Assembly (NCBI RefSeq): GCF_037038585.1 | Contig: NC_092541.1 | Coordinates: 877,445 to 941,444 of the forward strand | Direction of reading: 5' to 3' | DNA length: 64,000 bases | From: Patagioenas fasciata | Lineage: Eukaryota > Chordata > Aves > Columbiformes > Columbidae | In this document: piece after piece, positions 26,066 through 36,265 of the stretch | Layout of the letters: each line of letters starts with the position of its first letter | Position numbering within the stretch: the stretch's first letter is position 1 | Notes under the pieces: model-generated | The model's database searches: none | Told to the model about the DNA's origin: nothing | Seen by the model: only the letters and a program-made list of their open reading frames with translations | Program-made: the position numbers and the translations under genes

Positions 26066-29000
26066 TCACAGCATCGTCTCCAGCTCTTTGCTGAGGTCGG
26101 GGTGACGCCGAGTCAGGTCTGTTAAGTCCACTGTGTTTTCCCCACAGCCTTTCTGCCTCATCTCCTGACCTGGACAGGGCAAAACGTTCTCCAAGGCGAA
26201 GGAACCCGGCGGGCTGGCACGGGCAGGGAGCAGCAGCCCCCGCGGCTGCGGGTTCGCCGCCCCTCGCCCCGCCAGGCTCACGCTGAAGCTCGTGGTGCCG
26301 TGGGACGCCAGCCCCCCGTAGCAGCAGCTCCCCGCCGCGCTGGTGGCACGGGCCTTCTGCTTGAAGTCCAGCGCCAGGCTCCTCCGGAAATGGGCTTTCT
26401 TGATCTCCGCCTGCACCTGAGCGAGAGATCCGAGACGGCTGCTGGTGTCCAGAGCCAGCAGAACAGGCATCGCTCCCTGTGCTTTTATTTCCCTTCTGAA
26501 TCCTACTGAGAGGGATGGATCTGAATTTTCCTTCTGCCTATCCCAGCCTGAGGGCTCTGAGTTAACTTGGCTCATATAATCATGGAATCACAGGATGGTT
26601 TGTGTTGAAGGACCTTCCCAGCTCCCCAGTGCCTCCCCTGCCATGACAGGGACATCTTCACCAGCTCAGGGTGCTCAGAGCCCCGTCCAGCCTGGCCTGG
26701 GATGTCTCCAGGGATGGTTCATCCACCACCTCTCTGGGTACCTGGGCCAGGCTCTCACCACCCTCAGGGCAACAATTCCTTCCTCATGTCCAGCCTGAAT
26801 CTCCCTCCTTTAATTTCAAACCATTCCTTGACCCTAAAGGGGCTGGATCAGGGAGCTCAGCTGCTCATGTTTCTCACTTACCTCCCCATTGCAAAAGCAG
26901 TAGATGAAAGCCACAAAGAAACCCTGCCAAGAGAGAGAGGGAGTTTGAGTCCTGAGCCGCGGTCCTGTCCGCACGCTCGGTGTTTGGAACAGCAGCCCCG
27001 TGCCGACGCACCTGAGAGGAGTTAAAGAGCATCTCGTAGTGCATCTGGATCTGCCACAGGACCCCGGAGACCTCAGTGTAGGGCATGGCCATGAACACCA
27101 CATAGTGGACTCCGAAAAGCGGCATCAGCACCAGCGTGGACTTCAGCAGCTTCCTGAGAGGAGAAACGCTCTGAGCCCTTAGCAGGGACCGGCCGGCCGG
27201 CAGCGCCCTTGCAGATGTGGGCAAGCATCCTAACAAAAAGGGCCACCACTTCGGCTTGTTTGTGTGTAACCATCGCATCCCATCGAGCAGGAGAAGGGTT
27301 CAGAGCTTGAACTCCTGAACCTGCTGTTCCACACAATCCGGGCTGCCAGAAGTGCTGGGTGCCATCGTCTCACCACCTCCCCTCGCTCCTGCAGCCGTTC
27401 CCGTGCCTCTGCTCTTCATTCACAACCCTCTGGGGACCCAAATCGGCTCAACGGGCAGAAAACGAGCCAGAGCAGGGCCGGGACACTTGCCTGTACTGCT
27501 GCCGGGGGTCGAGCTTCCCCGTGTGCGTCTCCCAGAGCTTGGAAGCCAGCACCCGGACGATGTTGAGGAAGAGGAAGAAGTTCACCTGCCGACAGATGGA
27601 TTTGTTGCCCACAGTGACTCCGGGTCTGCCCGAGCAGCCCCCCGGGATGAGGACGGGTCGTTCTGGGTGAGCCCCACGCGGGGACACGCAGGTGCTGCTG
27701 TGGTCCAGTGTCCTGGATCCCTCTGCATCACACGGGCCCTCCCAGGTGCTGGGGTGGCTGGGACACAGCCCCGGTGACCTCAAGCGAACGCTTTGGGTCT
27801 CTCTCGATCCCCTTTCCCCAAAAAGGATTAGGAGGCTCAGCCATGGGATTCTTACCATGATGGCGGCCAAGATGGGGACCTGATAAATCCACTTCATGTT
27901 CCCTGCGCTGAGGTCCCAGCACCTGAAGAGACGAGGAAAGAAACACCTTGGAGAAACCTGAAATCCCCGGTAAGGAAAACCCCCGGCTGATGGCTCCCTG
28001 TGCCCCCAGCCACCGTCCCCGTCCTCCCACCCGTGCAGATCCTGACCCAACAGCAGCATCCGTAACCACCATGGTGTTACAGACCCGTTTTAAATCGACA
28101 TCAGCGTTCCTGAGGGTTCCTTGGCCAACTGATCTGAAACTCCTGCTGTATGTTTGGTGCCCTTTCTCCTTTTAAAGCGCTTTAGAACATGCCCTATAGC
28201 ATCCACCTTCGCACTGTTGATTGACCGATTATGGTGTAAACCTGCACCCAGCTCCCTCCCAAACGCAGAACAAAACCACTATTGGTCTGGATTACTGACA
28301 GTTTTATGAACAAGCCTTGCGTGTGTGTTCAGTCCTCTTGTCCTTTTAGAAAAACTTTCATTTTCCAAAGTTCTGGGCCCACAGGTATTTTCCCCCCGGG
28401 AAGGACGGTTGGAGGAGTTGGACCCACGTACTGCGTATCTGCCAGGGAGGCCCTGACGCTGGCCCAGACCGACACGAACACCGCGGGGAGGCCTGGAGGG
28501 GCAGGAACCAGAGTGAGGAAGGTGATGGAGCGTCACGTTCGCAACCCCAACCGACCTGCATCCCCTGCCCTCATCTGGGCGCTCGGTGCTGCTCAGCCAC
28601 GGTCTCCGTGGCCACAGCGCTGGGTTGGGGTCCCCGCTTACCCCAGCCGATGATGATGAGGACCCATAGGTAGTTTTCGTTGGAGAGGAAGGCCATGAAG
28701 ATCAGGCTGTGCAGGTAGAGACCTTCCACCAGAATCCAGTAGTGGTTGGTGGCCAGAAAATAGAGGAAGAGAGTCACCACAACCTTGCAGCCAACCTGTG
28801 GGTGTGGGGACAGAGAGGTGCCCATCTCAGGCTGTCCCCTGCGAGCAAAACCTGGTGGCTTTGGCTCTGGCCGGCAGCACCCAGGCTGTGCCCCGTGCGT
28901 GGTCCATGTCCCTCCTCTCGCAGGGAGCAGCTCCAGGCCACCAGAGCCCCACCAGCATTGGAGGCAGAGCAGATGCTCCAGGTCTTTCCCCAGGAGAGGT

Positions 29001-31750
29001 TTGTCCCTCATCAGCGCGCCCTGAGCTCAGACAGGCTGCAAGACCCGTGTCCTCTGTAGATCTCATCTCTATGGTGGCACCAGGGTGGGGAGAAGCTGTA
29101 GGTGGCTCTTCATCCCTCTCCATCACCCCTGAGCAGCACAGCCCCCATCTGGGAGGGTCCCAAGCGCATTCCCCATGCACCAGGACTCCTAAATCCCCTT
29201 TTTCCCTTGATCCTGCCTCCGGTCTCAATGCACCACTTGCCAGGTGGCTCCGTTGTCCTGGCGAGGGACCCATCTCTGCCTTGAAATCGTCCTCCCGCAT
29301 CTTGTCCGTCTCGCTGGCCAGCATGCCCGAGTAGAGCACCACGTCCTTCACGAAGATGCTCACGGCCCGGCAGATGAAGGAGGCGAAGAGGTGGACGTGG
29401 ATGTAGTTGCGTGTGCAGTGCAGGCGCCTACGGAGAAGGGACGTGACACGAGCCCCGTCCCAGTGCCCAACCAACTCCTCACAGGTGGGCTCAGGCAATG
29501 GGGGGGTCCCAGAGGGGGTGAGCTCCGAGGCGTCAGCCCTCCCTTGGCCACAGAAGCCAGATCTGGGGGCAAGTTGGGGTGTGAAGCCCCTCAAGAGCAG
29601 GATGGGGCAGATGAGGAGCTGCTCATATGAAGGAATCAAAGAAACAGGGGTGTCTGGGGGCTTTGGAAATGCTCTGATGTTTGTGCTGGGGTTTGGGGCC
29701 GGTTCCCATTCCCTGAAGGGCCGTTTCTCCCTCGGGGTGTTGTGTGTGGGGGCAATGGGGTGAGGACGGTTCTCCCCTCACGCGGGGGTGGGGGTTCAGC
29801 GCCTCCTTACTTGAAGTAGGAGAGGATGCAGACGGCGATGATGAGGGAGGCCAGGGAGATGGAGTAGCCGATGGTGTACATCAGGTGCAGGCGGTCGAAC
29901 ACCTCCTGCAAGAGCAGGGCTGTGCTCAGCACCCCTCTGCAGCCCTGGGCTTTTTGGGAGCAGAGAGAAAGAGCCCCCCCCCAGCAATTCCCCCAGGCTG
30001 TCCCGAGTGCTGCCCGGCCCCCATCCCAGCCCCTTTGCCCAGCAATGTCACCTTCTCGCGTCTCCGGCTCTCGGAGGAGAAGAGCAGAGCGCATTCGGTG
30101 TAATTAGCCCAAGTCTTGTTGATGCTGAGAGCCATGGCCCACGTCCCCGAGGCGCTGCAGTACCTGTAGGCGTGACCTGGGGACAGCAACGGGCGCAGTG
30201 ACGGCGGCAGGAGCCGCGGGAAGCCCAGATCCATCACCCCCATCACCCCCATCACCTTGATGGTTGAAGTCGTAGATGTAGTCGGGGCAGGGGACAGACA
30301 CCTCCTGGCTGGGGGAGCCCTTCGGCCAGCAGATAATCCCGTCCCACTCCGGAAGGCAGCTGGCATCTGGCCAAAGAGCAGGGACACATCTTGCTTGGGC
30401 TCCCAATAGAGCCACCCTGTGACCTTCAGGCTCACCAAGCTGGACCAGGGTGGGGAAAAATTCCTGCTACATGATCAGCCCTGATTGCAGAGCAGGGGGG
30501 CTGGGGAGGTGGACACGTCCCGTCCCATCCCGTCCCACCTCCTCCTTTGGGGCCAAGGCCCCTGCACAGCTCTCATCTGCAATGGACAAACTGGAAATGG
30601 TGCAGCCAGCGCTGGCTAATCAGTGTGATGATTTAATCAGCACTAATTGTGCCCAGAGCAGCCACAGCACCAGGAGCTCCACAGACCCTCAGGAGCCACT
30701 GTCCCTGTCCCCATCCCGCTCCCATGGGAGGGGACAGTGCTTCCCAGCTCCACCGGGACCCGCTGACCTGTGTGCAGGGGGGGGGACGTTACCTTTGATC
30801 TTCTCCAGCTGGGCTTTTATGTCTCTGTGACATTTCTCCTTGGCTTCCACCAGGAGGTAGATCTGTTCTTCTTTTGTGAGGACGTCATCGGGGTCAACCT
30901 GCCAAGGCAAAGCAGAGACGGGCAGGGGAGAGAGGAGACGAGTGGAACGTGGAAGTGCTGGAGGAAAAGGTGCCGGAGCAGCCACAGCACGGCTGGGCCC
31001 CTCAGCCCTCCCCGGGCAGGTCAGGTCTGTGCAGCTTCGGGTAGATAACAGAATCATTTGGGTTGGAAAAACCCTTTAAAACTAAGTCCAACCATAACCC
31101 ACCCCTGTCCCTGCCCCATGTCCTGAGAACCTCCTGTCCGTCTGTCCAGCCCTCCAGGGATGGTGACTCCAGCACTGCCCTGGGCAGCCTGTTCCAATGC
31201 CCCAGAGCCCTTGGGGGAAGAAATTGTTCCCCACATCCAACCTCAACCTCCCCTGGCGCAACTTGAGGCCGTTTTCTCTGCTCCTGGCGCTTGTTCCTGG
31301 GGAGCAGAGCCCGACCCCCCTGGCTCCAAGCTCCTTTCAGGCAGTTCAGAGATCAGAAGGTCTCCCCTCAGCTCCTGTTCTCCAGCTGAACCCCCAGGTC
31401 CCTCAGCCGCTCCCCATCGTGTGTCTGTGCTAAAACTCAGCCGCGTGTCGGGCTTCTGTGCCCCTGACACCTCTGAGGCAGCGAACCGTGCACCGGGTGC
31501 ATCCAAGGGATGCAGAAACCACCACGGCGCAGTGTATCTGCGCTTTTAGCAGGGGTGAGATGCTCCCACTTCCACCCAGCTCCTGCCTGGCAGCTCTGCG
31601 GGTGCGACATCCACCCGGGGGGTGCAATTTACACCATTTAAAGCCAGGAGAGGGACTGGAGGAGCCCACGGGGCCGCTCAGACTTACCAGAGCCCGCACA
31701 GAGCTCCAGAGGCAGCAGCAGAGCAGCACGGCCGTGACGGCTCCCCCCAT
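26066..31750 (-). CDS. PTH3R: PTH3R, parathyroid-hormone/PTHrP receptor (class B GPCR); complete CDS, 13 exons
   Basis: Exons are 26066-26416, 26882-26923, 27012-27153, 27491-27585, 27856-27922, 28432-28492, 28642-28795, 29241-29427, 29811-29905, 30052-30176, 30256-30366, 30793-30898 and 31688-31750. They total 1,599 nt (532 aa). A signal peptide ([20 protein letters not shown]) is followed by the hormone-binding domain ([22 protein letters not shown], an [10 protein letters not shown] glycosylation site). Seven membrane segments follow (for example [66 protein letters not shown]). The tail ends ELETML, a PDZ-type terminus like the ETVM of PTH1R. There is no equivalent of the human PTH1R E2 exon: exon 30793-30898 joins directly to the CLPEWD exon. 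Birds are known to have PTH1R and PTH3R, and the chicken PTH3R locus is on chromosome 27, so I call PTH3R. PTH1R is the alternative. Introns after 29241 and 27491 (transcript sense) appear to start with GC. Confidence 0.9.
26574..26845 (-). mobile_element. CR1 fragment in the last PTH3R intron
   Basis: The plus strand reads 'catggaatcacaggatgg', then 'gggatgtctccagggatgg' and the 'accatccctgg'-type block. This is the CR1 3' region, with the 3' terminus at the left and minus-strand sense (same sense as PTH3R). It belongs to a different subfamily from the DDX42 copies. Confidence 0.8.
30229..30255. repeat. Tandem CATCACCCC repeat at a PTH3R splice donor
   Basis: Three near-identical 9-bp units abut the donor of exon 30256-30366. 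In transcript sense the intron begins GTGATG and repeats GGTGATGGG, so three GTGATG sequences lie in a row 9 nt apart. Only the first joins in frame with the family-conserved DFNHQG-HAYR junction. Confidence 0.7.
31044..31440 (-). mobile_element. CR1 fragment (about 400 bp) in PTH3R intron 1
   Basis: The plus strand starts 'agaatcatttgggttggaaa' and continues through 'tctgtccagccctccaggga' and 'gggcagcctgttcc' blocks to about 31,440. The same sequence recurs in inverted orientation at 33.7-33.97 kb and 41.4-41.94 kb. The CR1 3' end is at the left, so sense is minus. It lies between exon 30793-30898 and the signal-peptide exon. Confidence 0.88.
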
Positions 31751-32830
31751 GGTCCCACGGTGTCGCTCGGGTGGGGACCGCAGGGCCAGAGCTGGGGGAA
31801 GCGAATCCTTCACCTGGGGACCCGCTGCCAGGCTGGGACCGCGGGGGACGGGTGCAGAGAGCCGGTGCCTTGTGCAGCACGGAGCATCTTCTGGGAGCAG
31901 CGCCCCGGTCCCCGTGCGGCGAGGCGGTGACAGGGACACAGCGTGTGCCCTGGGCTGCGTCCCCCGCCCCGGCTCTGCTGTAGGGAGCTGCTCAATGGGA
32001 ACGGGGGTTGTGGGTTTCTCCCCGCACCGTTCTTGCTGCTGCTCGGTCTCTGCGTCTCTCCCGCTTTAAGCAGCTCCCAGAGAATGCGCAAACAAGTCCC
32101 GTTCGGATGGGGACAGCCGAGGTTTATTGGCTCAGCCCGAGGTGCTAAAATCCTCTTCATTCAAAGCGGATTCCGCTTCTGTTTTCAGGAACTCCTCTCG
32201 CTGCCCGCTGGCTCATTTGTCATTTGTCCCGGTGTCCCCCCCTCCGCTCCAGGAGCCGAAGGACGGTGGGGAATGAGGATGGAATTAAGGTGAGGCTGAT
32301 TAGGAGCGGGACGGCTGCGTGTCGGGTGGATTCTGGCTGATGGGGAGGCAGCAACGCTCAGGGGCAACTTCATTCCCAATCTGACCCAGGCTCTGAGTTT
32401 GCACTTAGCAAAACCTTTTAGGTTTGGGTTTTTGTTTTTGACTATATTACTTGGTATATTATAGAGAGATCTACAGAGCAATAATCGCAAGCGACACCCA
32501 CCCAGCCCCATCATCCACCCCCTCGCCTCCCCGAATCCGCGCTAGGGATCGTGCGATGACGGCAAACGGCCCATTTCCCAGCGGTTTTAACCACCGCCTC
32601 CTCCCGACGGACCCCGTAACCCGGCTGGAGCGGCGTTTTGGTGAGGAACAGGCCGGGGGGGCTGAGCACCGCGCTGAGCTGCTGACAGCCCCGTGCCCGT
32701 CGCTCCCGGCCCTGCCGCGGCTCCCAAAGAGCAGGATTGGACCCACCCGGTCATGCCAGGCCTGAGCGGCTGAGATAACATGGTTTAGCTCCCAAAACTC
32801 CTGGAAAATCGATTTTTCTCAGTTTTATGA

Positions 32831-33444
32831 GGGGAAGGGTACAGCCCAGGGCGTGTTGCTCATCCAGCCTCTCCTGGGGTCATTGGTGGAGCTGCAAAGG
32901 GAACTCGGTGACAGTTTTGGATCTGACCTGCACGTGGTGTGGGTTCAGCTGAGGCACCAACATTTGGGTCCCCTCACCAACTGGATCTGATCGCTTTTTT
33001 TAGATCAGCTTTGCCTTTAGTTATCCAACCATGGTCTGGGCAGGAACCTCATTGTGCTGATTGTGCTCTGCAGATTTACTACAAAGATTTTGCAGGGCCA
33101 GTGTGGCAGAGGTTTAGGAGCAACTACTGGGTTCTCCTTTCCTTATTATGCTTCAGGTTGATCACTCAGCACAATTAAAGCTCTGAGTTTCAGAACAAAT
33201 TAAGAAGCAGCTCCGTAATGGAAGCGGTTGGTTCCCCGTCCCTTCTGGGGCTGCACTCGCTGCTGCTGGATCGGGCCCCGTGTGCGGAGCTGCGGGGGTT
33301 TCTCCTCTTCCCCGCGTCCCTCTGCTGTTCCATGGGATGATTGAAATTCCTCACCCCTCTCTCAGCTGCCAGGAGCCTCCTGAGACCCGAGCGAGTAAAC
33401 ACCCCTCCCTGGCAGAGCTAGAAATGCCGCTTCGCAGGTCTGTG
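32831..33444. repeat. 614-bp duplicated block, copy 2
   Basis: Direct repeat of 24670-25283 (see that entry), with one visible mismatch. It lies about 1.1 kb upstream of the PTH3R start codon, so the two copies bracket the whole PTH3R gene. Confidence 0.93.
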
Positions 33445-33599
33445 TTAGATAGAGAAGAAGGTTGGTTCGTTCTCCGCGGACACGGCAGCAGGGAGAGCGG
33501 CATTGCTGCTGCCCTGGGAGGGAACCCAGCATCTCCCTCCTCGCTGAGCCAGGCTGGGCTGCGTTCTCCTAAAGAGATGTGAGCAAAACCTGCGGCTCA

Positions 33600-34180
33600 G
33601 CAAACCAACCCCAGGGAGCTCAGGAGAACAGAGAAGCAGAGAGTGAGAGGGATGGGGAGCAGGAGAGAGATGGAGAGATAGAGGAGGATGGAGTATGGGG
33701 GGTGCTGGTCTGTTCTCCCCAGGAACAAGCGCCAGGAGCAGAGGAAACGGCCTCAAGTTGCCCAGGGGAGGCTGAGGTTGGATCTGGGGAACAATTTCTT
33801 CCCCAAAGGGCTGTGGGGCATTGAACAGGCTGCCCAGGGCAGTGCTGGAGTCACCATCCCTGGAGGGTTGGACAGACGGACACGAGGTTCTCAGGACACG
33901 GGGTGGGTGAACAGTTGGACTCAATGAGCTTGACAGGCTTTTCCAACCAAAATGATTTGATGATTCGATGGAGGATGAAAGGAAAAAAAGGATGGGAGAC
34001 AGAACAAAGGGAAAGAGCAACAGAGGCAGGAGCAGGGCAAAGGATGGGAGAGGACAAATATAGTGATGGGAGTCAGGGCAGAGATGGAGGAATTGAAAAA
34101 TAGATCCGGGAGGATGAGAGAGGGACAGAGAGAGGAAAAGGGACAGAGAGAGGAAAAGGGACACAGGGAAGAAAGGCTCG
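33600..34180. repeat. Purine-rich (GA/GGA) tract interrupted by a CR1 fragment
   Basis: Two stretches, about 33,600-33,690 and 33,965-34,180, are nearly all A and G on the plus strand, with repeated GGGACAGAGAGAGGAAAA units near 34,122-34,160. The CR1 piece at 33.70-33.97 kb sits between them. No gene is present. Confidence 0.7.
33700..33972 (+). mobile_element. CR1 3' fragment
   Basis: Same element family as 31.0-31.4 kb but in the opposite orientation. It contains 'caggaacaagcgccaggagc', 'ctgcccagggcagtgctgg' and a degenerate 3' end (ttttccaaccaaaatgattt). Confidence 0.85.
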
Positions 34181-34220
34181 GGGTGCGGGACCCAGCACGG
34201 GTTTAACGCGGCGGCTCCAT

Positions 34221-34232
34221 TGCGCATGCGCG
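34221..34232. promoter_or_regulatory. Perfect NRF1-type palindrome in a CpG-rich patch
   Basis: The sequence TGCGCATGCGCG matches the NRF1 consensus core (GCGCATGCGC) and lies in a CpG-dense stretch, about 34,200-34,340. It is distant from any recognised first exon (2.5 kb upstream of PTH3R, 6 kb from the KCNJ3-like start). Function is inferred from the motif only. Confidence 0.45.
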
Positions 34233-34339
34233 AGAGCGGCCCGCAGGACCGCGCCGTGGCCACCAGGGGGCGCGCGGGCGGCCCCGGTGCCGCTGCTCCC
34301 GCAGATGCGCGAACAGCTGGAAACGCGGGCCGAGCGTCC

Positions 34340-34799
34340 AACCGCTCCGGCTGGAGGAGCCCCTCGGGATCACCCAGTCCAACCGCTCCGGCTGGAGGAG
34401 CCCCTCAGGATCACCCAGTCCAACCGCTCCGGCTGGAGGAGCCCCTCAGGATCACCCAGTCCAACCGCTCCGGCTGGAAGAGCCCCTCAGGATCACCCAG
34501 TCCAACCGCTCCGGCTGGAAGAGCCCCTCAGGATCACCCAGTCCAACCGCTCCGGCTGGAAGAGCCCCTCAGGATCACCCAGTCCAACCGCTCCGGCTGG
34601 AAGAGCCCCTCGGGATCACCCAGTCCAACCGCTCCGGCTGGAAGAGCCCCTCGGGATCACCCAGTCCAACCGCTCCGGCTGGAGGAGCCCCTCGGGATCA
34701 CCCAGTCCAACCGCTCCAGCTGGAAGAGCCCCTCGGGATCACCCAGTCCAACCGCTCCAGCTGGAAGAGCCCCTCGGGATCACCCAGTCCAACCGCTCC
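34340..34799. repeat. Minisatellite, 41-bp unit, about 11 copies
   Basis: Units begin at 34340 and recur every 41 bp (34381, 34422, 34463 and so on) up to about 34,799. Each contains AACCGCTCCGGCTGG, AGCCCCT and GGATCACCCAGTCC. Variation is limited to a few sites (GGAGG/GGAAG, CTCAGG/CTCGGG, CCGG/CCAG). The unit resembles CR1 3' sequence and the array runs directly into CR1 sequence at 34,800. Because 41 is not a multiple of 3, the array gives long repetitive open frames that are not genes. Confidence 0.97.
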
Positions 34800-34930
34800 C
34801 CACCCCTGGCCCTGCCCCATGTCCTGAGAACCTCATGTCCGTCTGTCCAGCCCTTCAGGGATGGTGACTCCAGCACTGCCCTGGGCAGCCTGTTCAATGC
34901 CCCACAGCCCTTTGGGGAAGAAATTGTTCC
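34800..34930 (-). mobile_element. CR1 fragment adjoining the 41-bp minisatellite
   Basis: The plus strand reads 'ccatgtcctgagaacctc', 'tctgtccagcccttcaggga' and 'gggcagcctgttcaatgc', matching the CR1 copy at 31.1-31.2 kb in the same orientation. Confidence 0.85.
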
Positions 34931-36265
34931 TCTGACCATCTCCCTGCGATGTCCCCTTGTTTCCCGTGTGCGTTCATGGGGCAGCAGCGGATCTCCCGGT
35001 GCAACAAACGAACGTTTATTTCTCCCTGGGGTCCTGGGCAGTTGATCCCAGCAGCGCACCCGTAACCTCTGGTGTCCATCACCGTGTGTTGCGGTCCTGT
35101 TTCTCCCTCCAGCGGGCAGGAGGAAAACCCCTCCGTGTGCAGCGTTTGTGGGAAGGGGACACTGAACAGAGCACAGAGTGATCAAATGAAACTGGGCGAA
35201 GGGAACCAAAGGCCCTGATAAAATGCTCCCAGACAATGGGAACAGCTCAGGCTCTGGCCAAAGTGCCCCCCGCACCTCCAATATCAGGAAAGCGGTGCCA
35301 CGATACCCTGAAGACCAATCCCCAAAGCTGCAGAGACCTCAGCATTCATTGAGAATAAAATGCAGCCACGGGCGAGCTTAACAGACGACATGTATTGTAA
35401 CATCTGTGCACAGAATATACGTGTGCACGTTTACATTTTTTAACACATATATGTCCACATGTATGTGTGTGGTCTACAGGAAAGTCTCGGGAGGCCGTGA
35501 AATCTCCTCCGCAGCTATGGGAGCAGCACAGAGCCGGGAAAACTGACAACAGCTCAGGACCATCCTGCAGGATGAACAGCGCAGAATCCTCCTGCCTCAC
35601 GTGTCTGGTTACTCTGATTGTGCTTGCTCACTGCCCTCTGGAAAAAGAACCAAACCAACCTCTTTGACAGGCTGCGATGGACAGTGGAACAGCTGAACAA
35701 CAGAGCAATTATCCGGAAATGTAGAACCCCAGGAAACCTAAGAAAATAGAAGTCTAGTTCTTGCCATTCCTGGCGATGGGTAAGGCAAACAGTAGTTTCA
35801 GTTCTGCGAGGTTTGTCTTAAAACCAGAACAGTGTTTCTCGCTCTCTTCAAGGGCAGTCGCTCAGAAATAACATGAGATACTGAACACCAAAACACCACC
35901 ACCTCTGTGTAAACCTTCCCTGACAGCTTTTTGGTCATTTCTACAGGTCGCCATATTCCGGGGAGGGTGTTCTAAAATAACTAAGGATTTGCTTTGTGAA
36001 AAAGCATCTGCAGGTATGGAAGACAACGTGGATTTGCAACGAGCATGCTGAGAAACATAACTGGGGCAGGGATTTCTTTGGCACGACAGTCTAACCTGGC
36101 TGCCCCTCTAAGTGCTACTGTGCTACCTAAGCTGGAACGACGATACAAAAAGGATTGTTCTTCCTGCAACTGGCCAAACTAAATAATGACGTCTGGGTAA
36201 GTCAGCTCGTGCAGGTCAGCAGTCCTAAAGCAGTTTATCAGCAGCAACTCCTGTTGTTTCTGCTC

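Larger units (their letters stand above)
31751..36265. other. PTH3R upstream / KCNJ3-like downstream intergenic region
   Basis: I found no conserved coding sequence. The stretch holds the presumed PTH3R promoter just above 31,750, copy 2 of the 614-bp duplication, two CR1 fragments, a purine-rich tract and a CpG-rich patch with a perfect NRF1 palindrome near 34.2 kb. A 41-bp minisatellite embedded in CR1 sequence is also here. Several long open frames in it come from the repeats and show no homology I recognise. Confidence 0.6.

Noticed and set aside
31430-31939. Upstream in-frame Met for PTH3R giving a much longer N-terminus
   Set aside because: The upstream residues are low-complexity and remove the signal peptide from the N-terminus. 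The ATG at 31750 gives a classical signal sequence of family-like length.
34220-35045. Two long proline/serine-rich open frames (215 and 252 aa)
   Set aside because: Both are produced by the 41-bp minisatellite and adjoining CR1 sequence read in different frames. No splice or conservation signal supports them.
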